Origin: Trochalopteron elliotii
Taxonomy: Eukaryota; Chordata; Aves; Passeriformes; Leiothrichidae
DNA: 64,000 bases
Direction: 5' to 3'
NCBI GenBank assembly: GCA_024734555.1
Contig: JANPWX010000480.1
Location: 3,953,707 to 4,017,706, forward strand
Shown in pieces: positions 14,088 through 27,629 of the stretch; position 1 is the first letter of the stretch, and every line of letters begins with the position of its first letter. The position numbers and the translations under genes are program-made. The notes under the pieces were generated by a model that saw only the letters and a program-made list of their open reading frames with translations, had not been told where the DNA came from and ran no database searches.

Positions 14088-14153
14088 AGTGCATTCTCAA
14101 GGTGTTGTAGCAGGTGTGTGGGACCTGTCACTAAACTGTGCTACGCTTTGTTC

Positions 14154-14175
14154 TGTTTGTTTTTTTTTTTTTTTT
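14154..14175. repeat. Poly-T run
   Basis: An uninterrupted T run of about 22 bases, followed by more T-rich sequence. No LINE or retro-pseudogene body was recognised next to it. Confidence 0.8.
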
Positions 14176-17100
14176 ATTACTTTCTTCCTTTATTAAAACT
14201 TTTTTACTTTTTCAAGACATACCCGACCATGCCATCTCACTAATTATTTAAGCCATTTTCTGTGAGGTGCTGGACACCCTCAGAGGTATTGGTAGACTCA
14301 ACTCCCGACCCCAATCCATTTGCATTTAGAGTCTCTGTGTGGAAATGTTCTCTTTCTTTCCCCTGAGGGCAAATGCACGTGTTGCAACAATGCCGGAATT
14401 AATACGAGCAGCTAGAAGGTCAGGACAGAGGCCTTCACTTCAGAAAGGGAAATATTATCAAACTCCTCCTCGGAAAAGTTCTTTGATTCCTTCACCGGGC
14501 CTGTGGGAGGTCCCTGGTGCCAGGAGCCTTCAGAGGCCCTGGTCTCAGTAATGTCACTTGGATGACAAGGCAACTTGAAAGTAACAATTGCTGCTTTGAC
14601 CTGAGCGTTCAGCCACACTTTCAGGACTTTAGCAGGGCTTTCTGCTAAGAAGAATTATGTGTGCAGCACCAGCAGCTCTTTGAAGCAGACTTGTTGTTAT
14701 TTTCAGAGAACATGGGCCTGTATTTCTGAATGCTGCAGGAATCAAACGAGAGGTATTGTCTTTGGCCTGCCAGGCTGTAAAATGCTCTCTTGTGGATTTT
14801 TTTTCTCTCTCTCCAGCTTTTCTCAAGCCTGCATTGCAGAGAGGTAAAGCTGTGGGTTCCCTGTCTCATTTGCCTGTAGGTTTACAAGCACATTGCCCCT
14901 ACAGTAACATTATCCTTTGTTAACAAAGGTCAAGTGTGACCCTGATGAGGCTTTGTTTTGTCAGGAAATGTGCTGACACCTTGTTCCATCACCTTTCATC
15001 ACTGATGGTGGTCATGTCCTCCAGTTTTAACTCCAAGCTGTCATAGGAGTTATGACAAGAACTGCCTTGGACCACCAGTTACAAATCTGTTGAAAATAAA
15101 TCTCCAAACCGTGGAATTGGGGAGGGCCAGCATTCTGACCATGCCTGTTTTGCAGGATTTTCTTCAAAGACATTCAGTTTCTTCCCACAGTTGTTTTCAT
15201 TTGTTGACATTTAGCAACATTTCATCGTGAAAATAAAATGGAAAAGCCAACTGGGTAATATCTCTCATATTGAGCTACCTTATCTCCTGATTTTCAGAGT
15301 GTGAGAAAATGTATGTTTAGGGGGTTTTTTTAGTGAAAAACTGAGGTTATTCACATTCTGATCTGACTTTGGAACAGTAATAAACATGGCAACTTGAGGC
15401 TTTGCTGGATCAATGAAATAATTTTTGAGGCAAACATATTTTTATTAATGTACAGGTGCTGGTTTGTGCAGTATTTCTATTCTATACATTGTTATTATTA
15501 CTCTGTGGCCAGCTTCACAGGTTGAAGCAGCACACTTTCTATGGTGGTGGTGGTGTAGAATATTTTCTATTTCTAAATTTATGTTTGAAGGAAACACTGC
15601 AAAGGGGTGCAGCAGTTCATGGCAAGGCATAGACAGTTTTGTTAGGAAAAAAAGCCTCTTTCCACTTGCACTTTCTGAGCTGTTTGGGGTTTGAATCTGT
15701 TACAAAAAAATCCCCTCAACCCCATTTTCTAATTTATATAATTTTGATATGCAGCTGTGGTAGAAATGTGTTCTTTTTGATAAAAGAGAAAAGAAGATGA
15801 ACGTTTATATCACTGCTGCCCTCCCAACAGGTTGTGCCAGTCTATGGGACAGATATTTCTGTGTTTTCCTCTGAGGAAAATACTGAAAGAGGCTGTAACT
15901 TCCCGTGGTAATCTCTGACCTGCTTTCCTGCCTTTCTTTAAGGCAGTGGAGTTCTGGGGGGTTACAGCTCCATGTTCACCTCCTTGTATCTGGGATTTTG
16001 GACAGACACTATTTATTACAATACAACTCAGCACCCCCAGGCATCTAACACTAAATGGACAAGACAGAATCCCAATTTGAAGGGGAAATGTTGACTTTTT
16101 GTTCAACTCTTTAAGTAAGAAGTGCCTGATTTGGCAATAAATCTGCTAACTAGTCTTTAACTATTAATCACTCTGACCCCAGACTATCCTGAACAGTCTG
16201 TGCATGACTGGTAGTATAGAAGGAATTGATTTGGCATAGGTTGATAGTTTGTGGGTTTTTTTTTTTTTTTTCCATCAAGAAGACTCAATTTTTGCAGAGG
16301 TCTGCCTCTTCCCAGACTGGAAAAGTTCTGGGCAAACTCAAAAGCTGATGAAATTTACTTTGAACTAAGAGGTCTATTGGACCCCATCTGATGAAACAAA
16401 CTGAGCAGCAGACCCAGGGGATGACTGTAAACAGCTCAGAGATCTTTACACCTGCCAGAGGCACTTGGCTGGAAATGGCACTTTCCAATATTTTTTTTTT
16501 TACATTTCTCACTTAATTTCCCCTGAAAACCCTGGGCAGTTGTACTTTAACTTGTTTCTAATGCTGAGATTGTGAAACTAATGAGAAATGGGGCCTTCTG
16601 GATACAAGAAAGATGTGAATTAAGAAACTCTCACATTATCAAGGTTTTAAGGTCTTTCTCCACCCTTTTTCTTCCCAGGAATTTCCTACCATGGCTCTTC
16701 TTCCTCAGGCTACCAAACAGCTGCCAAGGCTTGGACATGTCCATGGGCTGGTCTCTGTTTGGGTCTTTCCAGCTTGGAGCTCTGCCTTTTTCTGTTTTTT
16801 CCCTCTGGACTTCCAGAGGTGGAGTTTTAGTGGTGACAGCTGCTTCTTTTCCATAGCTCATCCACACACAGGACATGCAGGGAGGCAGATGTCAATGTTT
16901 CACTGTGATTTAGGATTCAGGTGAGAGGAATATTGCCCTTTGTAGCTGGCAGAGTGGAAGAGTGAGGTAGGATTAGTATTCTTGACCTGAGACGTGAAAA
17001 TTCTTCACAAAATATAAGGGATGAGATTTAGTGGACAGTTGAGTGTATATCTTAATTAATCTCTTTGCCAATTAAAAGATGGAAGTTCTAATTAAGATGA

Positions 17101-20025
17101 CCCCAAAGCAATTATTCAGACTTTTGTATTTACATTAATTAAACTACCAAAGCATTAAGAGCAAGATTATGACTTTGCAGATGGCACCAAGTCGATTCTC
17201 CATGTGGAAGTACCTCACTACCTAATTTGTAATGAGGGGAGATGTCACAGCACTTCCACCATTCCTACCACACCAGTTATTTTTTTTTCCCCAGTATTTC
17301 AGGTCTAAAATATAATTAAGAGGAGGATGTTTGTGTTGAGGTGCTGTGGCACGACCTTCTTTCTGATGATGGGGAAGATTGATGTAGAAATATTCATTTG
17401 TTGTGTGAAGTGCAAACCTTCTTCCAGGAGGCAACAGCTTCTTTTCACTCCCACTTAAGTATTCACCAACCCAATCAATTCTGATATCACTGCTGATATT
17501 TAGCCCATGCATTTGTGGTGTGTTCTTTCCTAGAGCAAATTTATTGATCCAGTTTCAGCTCAGGCACTTTGGAGCCTCTACCAAACTCCACTACTGCGGC
17601 CAAGGAGTCAAGTTCATCCATCACATTCCCAAAGTTCACTGACGAAAAATGATCAGGACCAGGTATTTCCATATCAGTCTTCATCAGTAATTTTAAAATA
17701 TTATGCTACTTTTATGTGGATGAATGGTTCTAAACTGCCAAACACCTTCAAAGCCTTTCAAAGTGTTTGGATTTGGTGTCTGTAATTGAGAACGACATTG
17801 TTTGATGCAGCATAGGCAAACCATATGCTTTTAAACTGCTTTTACCTGTCAAATTTGTATTTTACCTGCTACAGTGCTCTCAGTATTTTAGCAAAAAGAC
17901 AGTCAAAACAATCTGTAACTGAATTATTGTGGGAACGGAAAAATATTGCAAATAATACAATAAAATTTTCTACAGAGCCACCTGAGACACCATCTGACAT
18001 TCAAACAATTTTAAAGAATGTGTTATTGCTCTTGCAAAAGAACTGGATGAAATCAGGAACGACTTGGAGTTCTGGATAGGTCCACCAGAATTTTTGCAGT
18101 TGTGAATGCCCAGTTGGTGTCGAGAAAGGAAATGGGGAAGGAATCACAGACACATTTCCCCTTAAAAAAGTGGAATTTACCTCATCTGCAGGCTCCACAA
18201 AAATGCTCATCTGCCTCTGCTTCACGCCTCTTAAAGTCTCTGCTATTTACATTTTCTTCTGAAATTTTCATCAATTAATGCAAAACCATGCCCATTTTTC
18301 ATCTTCTAGTGACTCCAAACACTAACATACATTCTGTTTTTTGTTTATCTTCTGTCCTGACCTAAAAAGTTGATTTGGAATAAGGTAAAATAAAAGTAGA
18401 TGGAGATTGGAGCAGACTTACTGATTAATCTTTGTGTGGTTCACTGTAAACTGTTCTGAAAACCAAAATGTAAATCTGTTCACATTTAAAATGTCAGAAT
18501 TGGACTATGTTCAAGATAGTATTAGACTGGGGGTATTATATCAACAGCAGAGCAGGAGGAGAAGATAATATTTCAGCTGGAGAATGCCTGGGAGGATATG
18601 GACTGTAGTATCTCTTTTGACCCAAGCAGCAGAATCAATATTTAATGGTTTTGGAATATTCTGATTCAGCAGGGGGAAAAAAAAATAGCAGAACTGTTGC
18701 ATTTCTGCTTATTTATTAAAAATGTACAAAATTCCATCCTTTTGAGCAGGGAATCCAGAGAGGCTGATTTTTCTGTTTGCAGCTCCAGACTTTATGCAGC
18801 TGCCACATTACCTGAAAAATCTCCTTCTTTAATCTATTGTCAAGGTCAAACCCAGAAGTTGCTCAGGCTGTACCCAACAGCTGCTGCCTCCCTCTGCCAT
18901 GGGATCAGCCTGTCATCCACACAGACACATTTATGCATAGCCTGCCCCAAAACTCTGCAATGCTCCCAAAAAATCCTGAAACACAGAATACTGGAATTTT
19001 TTTGTGATAACCTACAGTTGTCTTTGGCTGTGGAAAAGGACCTTAAATGAAAATTAAACCCAAACTTTTTGAAATAAGACATAATATATAAGATTTGTAG
19101 ACATAAGCAAGAGCAGGAGGAGGAAATTCCCTATGGAAGCCACTGAGTTATTTTCCAAAAACAAAGTCATAATAAATTTTCTTCTAGAAAGTTAGATTGT
19201 CAGTTTGATACCAAATTCAGTCTGAATTCTTTGAAGTGTGAAGAAAATTGATTTTAGTGCTGCTTTCTCTGTATGTTTCAACCAACCATCCTTAACTGTG
19301 GCGTCTCTTCTGACATCTCCATAAATGTGTGAGCATGTACATAAGTTTATATAAAAACTGGGCTTCTTATTGAGTCTAGACAGTGGATAAAAAATTCTCT
19401 GTCGTGAAATTCTCAGTTGCATAATGGAAAATTCCACAAAAGCTGGGATTTACTCCTCAGAAATATCCCACACTCCATTGAAAGACACTTAGCCTGTTTT
19501 CAAAGATTTTTTTTAGGTTTTTTATTCCACACTTTATTAAGATACATGAATATCTTTGGTTTTTTTCCTCCTGCCTCTGACTGTAAAGTTCTGGTGCTAC
19601 ATTTAAATTCCCACCCTCTTTTCCTGGAGCTGATGCTTCCACCCTGGGCATCTATGAGTAATGCCAAACAGAGAATTACCAGGGTTGCATAATATAGGGA
19701 CAAGCTATTTCACAGTTGAATAGATCTAAGCTCTCCAGGCAAGAAGATAATAGAAGTTATGGCTATGAAGTGACTGAGTTCCTCCTTGGGGGGCAAAAAA
19801 ATCTATCTTTACCCAAAGGTGAAACAAAATATAGCAAACCATGGCAGAATGCAATTGTATATATAATGGCCTTGTGAAATTTTAACTCCTAGTGATGAAG
19901 GGAGGAGAGGAAGAGAGAAAAAGAGAAAATAAATTAGGTTTACTAGATCATCTGTTATTTGACCTGCTGTGCTGATCTTCTAAGAAGTGAAAAATCACAT
20001 TTATAGTAATTCACTATAAAAAAGA

Positions 20026-20083
20026 GAATTATTGCCTTTATCTCATTGACAATTGAATTATTGCCTTTGTCTCATTGACAATT
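20026..20083. repeat. 29 bp perfect-period tandem duplication
   Basis: Two adjacent 29 bp units, each starting GAATTATTGCCTTT, occupy 20026-20054 and 20055-20083. They differ by a single base (A versus G). They join head to tail with no spacer, as expected of a recent replication-slippage duplication. Confidence 0.9.
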
Positions 20084-20540
20084 GACTTACCAAAATGAAG
20101 GCACAGACATTGTCATTTTATAGTCTGGATCACCTTGAAATCTGGTAAGCTTTACCAGTAGATTTTTTTACAACCTCCATTCAAATACTGCCAATGGCCT
20201 TTATGAAAAAAGTGCATTGGAACACTGCATCCTGCACTGGGAATCCTGTGAATGTAAAGCAAGAGTACAAAATATAACCAAAGACAGAAGACTGAAAATA
20301 AGTCCAGAGTCAGACAAAAGGCTTGGCACAACTGTGACTTCCACCTGAAAGAAGTTAGTGAGCCTCTAGGGGCTTTGTCTTGACTAGAGATCATTGCTTT
20401 CAGCAGAGTTCTTTGAACGAGGGTGAGACAGCCCCATGCCTGGCCTTGCAGCCCCCTGGAAAGAACTGACTTGTTCTTCACATCCCAGTGACCAGGAACA
20501 AGGTCCTGCAATGCTCTGTCCCATCAAGCCAGCAGTGGGG

Positions 20541-20846
20541 TATAGCCATGCTTTGTGCCTGACACCTTTTGGTTTCTGAAATTCCTTTCCCAGGGAATTT
20601 TCTGTAAACAACAGAAAAGTTTTTTGTAAACTGTAATTTTGTTTTCGTTCTTTTCCCTAGGAGGGCCTTCTTCTTGATGTCCCTGTGGTCTGACCAATGT
20701 GAGTGAAGAGGTTTGTCTTTGTGTCACCAATCAAATTGGTCTGTGTAGAATAGTATAAAAGGGGAAACACTTCCCGAGAATAAAGGAGTCAATTTCAGCC
20801 TTCTGAAGTTGGAGTTTTTGTGTCATTGTGGTGTAAAACAGTGTCA
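20541..20846 (+). mobile_element. Solo LTR, family A copy 2
   Basis: This 306 bp LTR is on the plus strand and ends GTGTAAAACAGTGTCA. The first dinucleotide is TA where other copies have TG. The flanking hexamer GTGGGG is identical on both sides (20535-20540 and 20847-20852), a perfect target-site duplication that fixes the ends. TATAAAA lies at 20754-20760 and AATAAA at 20779-20784. The U3 carries the CCAAT / ATTGG inverted pair described in the findings. No internal retroviral region adjoins it. Confidence 0.92.
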
Positions 20847-23800
20847 GTGGGGTCTGACCCAAACAGCTTACTTGCCCAGGTGACATCTTATATTGTGACA
20901 TTTTCAGCTCTAAATAAAAACAAAAAGAAGGAAACATTGGACACGCTCCTTTTCCCACTCCCTAACCCCCCAGGGTTTGTTTTTAGCCAGAAAAACATCC
21001 AAACTGACCCATGTGTTCCACTCACAGCTCATCATCATCACAGGAACTACAGTGCATTTGTCACTTTTCTTGGAGCTTGCAGTGCACAAGTATCATCCCT
21101 ATCTCTGGTCTTTCATAGCCCAGCTTTCAAACAACCACTCACCACTGAGATATTCCATTAGTGTCTTGCTGGGAATGGGATCTGTTTCTGGGCTTTGCAA
21201 CTCGACTTTGAACCAGAGCAGGAAGGCTTTTAGGATTAGAGTTCTCCTTGCAGTCAGGAGAGGAGGGTGGAATGAATTCCAGCACTTCCCTGCCCCTGCA
21301 GTTAAAGCTGCTGGCTCATATCCCTGCTTTGGGCCACAGTGAGGGGTGAAATAACCGATGCAGCCAGACCCAGGGGCAAATCATGACTCAGCCAATGTTT
21401 TCTCCTCCTTTTCCTTGCTTGCATAAGGAGTAATACCACCTGCTTGTTAAATAGCTCACTCCCTGCCATGGGTGCAAAGAAGGAATTATCCAACTCTTTT
21501 TGACCTGCCTCCTATCTGGACCCCTGTGTCTGACGGGCTCAGGGACACCAAGCTTGAGCAGCAGCCTAGGGAAAGGTAATTTGTCTCCCATAAATACCTC
21601 TTTGCTCAGCCAAACACGTCATAACAACACAGAATGGATGTCGAGTGGCTGAAATAATCATTATTTGAATCTTTCTCTGTTCTAATTTGGGGGTGAAGAT
21701 GCACTTTTCAAACACTCAATGAGGAGAAGGGCAGGATTGATAGCTGTGTCAGCCCTAAAGTGTTCTACTTCCATTTTAGACCTCATCTGGCATTTTCAGA
21801 GACTTTAGTGGAGTGTTGAACTACTAATCTCAGACCAAAAGGGTCAGAGTCAAACCAGAACCCAGATTTCAGACTTATTTTGTAATTTTAAGAGTGGAGG
21901 ATGTTGCATTGTTCTGTGCATTTATTGCTCCATGGTCAATCTCAGAGGAGAATGACCAACTTACATCTTATGATTAATACCCTACATTTAACATTTCCAG
22001 ATCAGCATTGATCTCCATTCCCTTTGATCACTGAATCATACAGATTATATTTTTCGAACTTTCTAGGTTTTTTTTCTCATTTTCAGTAGAATCTTCTTTA
22101 TTTTCTCTCTCCTTCCCCCCAGGAATGGGGTAATTAACTGCAAAGGGAATGCCTGCTCAGGAAGGGGAAGATGCAGCACCTGTAGGAATAGGGAGAGCAG
22201 TGGGGCCATGGGACTCTGCTGTAACCAGCAGAGATGAACTGACTGCTGATAACAGGAGGGAGGAACAGATGCTCACTAAAACACTTAGTACTGTGCTGAT
22301 GGCCTGAGAGAGATGTAACAACGTCTTTATCAACACTTCTCCTTTTCAACCCTGCACCTCATTTGCCCTCATTCACACGCCGGTAAAAAGGAGCAGAAGT
22401 GCCAGGACTAAAAGGAAGAGCAGGAGCCCTACAGGCTTTCTTTAGATGCATTGTTTCCAAAGGCGTTGTGTATCTTCTGGTAAGCAGCAGAGCGAGCTGC
22501 CTGCCATCAGGAATGGGATCCTGAACAGGAGACAACTCAGAGACCCTCAGACATATCAGATAACGTTCTGCAAGAGCTTCACTGACCTCATGGAAGGTGT
22601 AATTCTAGGGTTAGTGTTAGCAGAATGCTGCCCAGAGTAAATCAGAAGGCAGTCTATCCTTATTAATGACAATTAGTAAATTTTAATGACAATAATATAA
22701 TAAATAATGATGAATTAATAATAATGAGTAAAGATGTATATGGAGTTTGTGTCCAGTTTAGGTGTCCATCAGTGGCAGAGTGAGGTGAGCCAAGCCTCAG
22801 TGCAGCACTACTATGTTACTGCAGAGGAGCTGCTCTGGTCACCCCCTGAGACCTACCTCCCATCCCCTCCCCTTTCCCTCTACTCAAGTGTGAGTAAAAC
22901 CCTGTGAAATCCAAAGTGAAGCTCTATTTAACCTCTTTACACAACTGGAAATCATTATACAGAATAAAAGCAAGTTTTAGTTGGGTCCAAATTAATGAAG
23001 AAAACGTCAAAACATATTTTGCAGTAATAAGGACAGAGAAAGAAAAGAAGGAGTTTTTTGTTAGTTCCCATTTATTTAATGATGATATAAAATCTAAGCT
23101 GGCTATTTTGTGTGTCAGAAAGCAATCGTGCATGACCAATTTTTGCTCTTGTTAGAATTTCACCTTGTGGCTACATTCCGTTTGAGATGATTTCAAGGAA
23201 TACTTTTATCATGAACAGGCTTTTCCAAGGTTTGCTCACTTGTTGTACAAGTGAGAGAAGAAGGAGACTTTGTTTATCTAAAGGAACCTTCCCAGGAAAT
23301 CAGGATTCTATACAGGATATTTAGAGGCTGTGTAGGGCTTTTCAGTGACTATGATGGCATCCCAGTCTTCCCAATAATCAGCTGAAGGGTTCCCACTCTC
23401 CTGAAAGGCATTTTTGCCTCACAGACCCTTCTGTTATCAGTTTTCAGTCAAGTGGAGATCCAGCTGCTACCTTTTAGATACCCCAGAAAATGGGCTGGAG
23501 TGGCCCAGCCATGTTACATGTTCTATCAAACAGGAAAGCATGAAAAGTCTGGTCTGAAGTGTTCTTTGGAATCATCCTCAGCCCAAGACAAGCTAAGACC
23601 AAATAGTGCCGGCTTCTAACAGTTTCTGTTGAGTTAGTATTGTTACCTTCATGCATCTGTTGGATATTGCATTTTCTCCTCAGTTCTGAAAATCATCCCT
23701 TTGGGTGTTTAATGACTGGAAGTTGTGAGAAAGGCTCAGATCAGCCCCTTTTGGCCTCGTGATTTTAATGTGGTGATTCTAAAGCCATGCAACCAAGTGG

Positions 23801-24953
23801 AGCAAAACCTGGTATAACTCAGGCTGGCCCAATCTGGAAATAGCTCTTCTGTAGTATGTAAAATACATTGTTTTCTTCTGCTGTCAGTGAGACATAGATT
23901 TGAAAAATCCCAGCTGATCCTTTAGAGTAGATTTAAGAACATATACTGTATGTTAGAATGAATTCCAAGCAGCACTTTAGAATATGTGAGTTTCAGTCAG
24001 GCGACAGCTTTTGTCTCTGTTGCTGGCAGAGTAAATTGGCCTTCAACCTCACTTAACCCATGCCTGCACACTTTCCAGGTGAGAAAAGGGTGAAAGGACT
24101 AGCTGCTACTTGCTCTGCTTGCTCATTAGAACATTACAGATGTGCTGGGGAGCTGCATCATCAGCTGCCACATGAAACGTGCTGCAGTCAGGCAAAGCAG
24201 ATGTGAAATGCCATCTCCCTCAGCTGGGACAGTGCAAACTGTGTATTCACACACTTTGCTGAAGGTATGTGAATGTGCAAGGTGCAAAGCAACAGTAAAT
24301 TCTTCCTGAAATCTTTAATCTGCACACTTAGAATATTTAGGGTGTATAGAAAGCAAATTATATCTAGGTGGAGACTGAAATTAAACATCTGGCCAAATTC
24401 TGATTCCTCTGATAACTCTCTCTTTCTAATCTGTCCCCTGTGAGAGGATAGTGCCTTATTATGACTTTAGAGCCTGATTTTTTTCAGTAGGGCTGTGTGT
24501 TTTAATAAGAATTTATTTCATGTCGGGGAACTTCATGATTTGATAGCCACAGCAAAAAAAAATGTGTAAAAATCGTTTTTGAGGCTGAAAGGACATGGAT
24601 TTAAAATAATCACTGCACCTTTTCCCTCACTAATGTAATTGTATGAATGTGGATTGTAGAAACATACAATTGAGCCGTGGAGGTGAGAAAAACAATGTTC
24701 TTGCCTAGGGGAAATAAATGTGGTATAAACACTTCCTTCATGAATACACCTATTGCTGTCATATTTATCCCTTAAATGTATGCATTCTTTAGAAACTGCA
24801 GCAAATGCTACACTTCAGCTGTCTGGGGGAAATATTAACTCCTTAGTATTCTATTTGCATTTTGCAATCGGGAGAGTAGGGAGTGCTGTTCTAGTGCACT
24901 GGTATTTAAAAGATGGTTTACAACCAGCTTGTCATTCAACCTTAATGATAAAC

Positions 24954-25032
24954 ACAAAACAAACCCCAAAACAAAAACAAAAACAAACAAACAAACCCCC
25001 CCAAAAAACAACCAAAAAAACCAAAAAACCCA
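24954..25032. repeat. A/C-rich simple repeat
   Basis: About 80 bp of AAAAC / AAAC units with C runs. Both strands give long open frames of low-complexity peptide here, which are artefacts of the composition. Confidence 0.85.
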
Positions 25033-26852
25033 AGTGAAACTTTTTAATTTTAATTTTATCATTTATAGCCACATGGATATGCAGGGGAAGAATACTAAAA
25101 TTTCTGGGCTGGACAATGAAATGTCTGAGGAGCCCTGGACATTTGTGGCCAAGGGGCATTTTTGTGCCTTGTTGTAAATGCTGGTGATCTCAGGGTAGCC
25201 ACAGCCCTGCCCTGTGAGGGGTCCTGGTCCAGCAGCCAGAGAGTGGAGGAAGCATCCAGCCTCCCCCCATTAACTGCCCAGATAATGAGGGTAAAATGTT
25301 CTGTTTGTCTCAATCTGTGGCACTGGGAATAAGGCTGCTGAGCCACGGAGGAGCTGTGAGGCAGCAGAGGGTCTCAGAGGACTGTCTGTGTACTTAACTA
25401 GATGAATAGTGAGGCAGTGGGGCATGGGGAAACAGCTGTCACATTTATCTTCCTCACACTGAGCAACTGAGAGTCGTTACCAGGATCTAATACACCAAAG
25501 GATGCTCTGAGCAGAGATCATCCTCATTTATTTGTCTACACATACTTAAAATGTTGCTTTGTGGTGTAAGTTGCTGGCGCAGGAGGAAGAGTTTGGGGTA
25601 AAATTATTTTAGGGAGTGTTTAGGTGGGGGAGATGAAAGCTGATCTGTTCTTTTCCAGTCTCCTCTTTCTCACTGTACCGTGGGGAACCTATTTTTCTGA
25701 GCCAATCATCATTTTTCTTAAACATATAGAGAAATTATAAAGGATAATTATATCTCAGGGGCACCTTAATTGTCCCAATTACTCGGGCAGTTTTGACAGC
25801 CAGATCTGATGAAGAGAGATCTGTAGGCATGAGACAACTTTTCACGTGGTACTTGGACAATACTCATGGCACAGCTATAATAATCCAAGGATCTGTGTTT
25901 GTAAAGACACTATATGCAAAATAAAACTGGAGGAGGAAAAGAGCTTTGGTGAATTATAAGAAATTCTTTACCCAGTCAGCCTTCTGCATGAGATGTACAG
26001 CATTAGCACTAAATGAATTATAATTAAGTTGCACGTAACTAAATTTGGCAAACTCAATTTCCTCAACATTTTATTATAGCTCAGCTGCTGTAATGATAGA
26101 TGGAATCATGACACCTTCTGCAAGACCTTCCAGGTATAGTCATAATCAAACATAATTTTGCTTTTTACTTCTTTTTTTTTGGTAAATTAAAAAAAATATA
26201 TATATAATTGTCCTGGGTCAGTGATGAGGTTACTTGCTCTGGTATAATAGGCAATATAAAATCCCTGACATCACATTGGAGTGCAGAGATGCTCAAGAGC
26301 TTTTTGAGGGTTTTTTAGGCATAATGGGCATTTTTTGGTTAAAGGAAAAAAAATAAAGCCAAAAAAAATAAAGTAAAATATTTGAATTCCTAGGGCTAAT
26401 GGTAGTCTGAATAAAAGAAATTTTAATAAAAATGATGAAAGTGCAGACACTTCTACTGTCTGTAACTTCTAAAAATGAAACAATTATCCTCTTCTCCTGG
26501 AAGGCTTTGCTGTTAGTATGATTTCAAAAACAAGGTTAATGTTGAGCACAGCCTTATACCCTGTCTTGCAGAGGTGTTTTCTTGAACTGAGATCATGGTA
26601 AAGGGCAGAAATACAAACAGAGGCTTTCCTCTTTTTCTGTCTGAAATTCTGTTATACCCATAACAAGGTTTTAGCATCTTGTCCAAATGAGCAAAATGTT
26701 ATGCTCATCATTAAACTGGCAGTTGCACAAAGGCAACTGGATCAGATAAAAACCCAAAGCTCTTTCACAGGGTTATTCCTTGGGGTAATCAGGGAGCAGG
26801 CAACCATGAATTAAGGCAAAACTTTATTCCCTGCTTCTGAATCTCCAAATCA

Positions 26853-26886
26853 GTTTTTTTTTCTTTTTTTTTTCTTTTTTTTTTTA
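26853..26886. repeat. Poly-T tract with C interruptions
   Basis: About 34 bases of T broken by single C residues. On the minus strand it encodes the lysine and arginine run of a spurious 155-codon frame. Confidence 0.85.
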
Positions 26887-27629
26887 ATCTTTTAACAAGA
26901 AAAGTAGAGGAGAAGGCAGTAAAATAGCTATGTGTAAAATGCAAATATTTTATGCAGCTCTGTAAGACAGAACTGAGATTTTTCAGCTCAGGGTTTTCAG
27001 TAAAAAAACAGCAAGAAAAAAACCCCAACCAGGTTGTATTTGATAAAAATAAGAGTATTTTTTGCAGAGTCTCTGAAATCATGAGGGACATATCTATGCC
27101 CACATTGGAATGCAGCACAAGGCACATCTCCATGATGAACACCAGCACCAGGCATAATCCATAGCCCCTGTTCCTGACAAAAAATGTATTCATCCTGTGA
27201 ACTAAACATGGTAACACAGTCAAAAGCTCTGGGCTGAACCATCCTTGCCCCTGCACATATCACCTGTCACACTGAGACCCACTGGCAGGTTGGCTCTTGA
27301 AGAAAAGAGCATTTTAATGCAAAACCTTACATTACTACAAGACACTCTAGGCAGCCAGTGGGGGGCCTGTCTAATCCTTTTCTATCAAATCTGTTTTACT
27401 GGAAAACAAAAGCTAGAAACACAACAATCAGCTTCTAGGTTCAGCTCACCTCTGTTTACTGCTTGGAGTCTGGAGATTAGCCTCTATTTCCTACAGAGAG
27501 AGATTAGCAATCAAAGCTAAATTACATTTTCATTGGATAAATCATTTACAAGTAGCTTGAGAGATTCTGGTCTGGAAGCTTCAGCACAGAAAGCTCTTCT
27601 CTCATTTCAAGTGTGTTCAAGTGGAATCC

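Larger units (their letters stand above)
13807..20534. other. Gene-free stretch
   Basis: No gene is recognised. It contains a T run near 14.16 kb, two short tandem duplications (14.04 and 20.03 kb) and an AT-rich homeobox-site-like patch at about 17.03-17.21 kb discussed in the findings. Open frames are short and overlap on both strands. No LTR or CR1 was recognised by eye. Confidence 0.55.
20853..27629. other. Gene-free stretch
   Basis: No gene is recognised. The longest frame in the whole window lies here (minus strand, 26789-27256, 155 codons), but it runs through a T-rich tract that gives a lysine-rich low-complexity end and shows no domain. Simple tracts are an A/C-rich run at 24.95-25.03 kb and a T/C run at 26.85 kb. 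The remainder is unique AT-rich DNA. Confidence 0.55.

Noticed and set aside
26789..27256. Longest open frame in the window (155 codons, minus strand)
   Set aside because: Its C-terminal part is a lysine-rich product of a T-rich tract, two other frames overlap it, and it has no recognisable domain.
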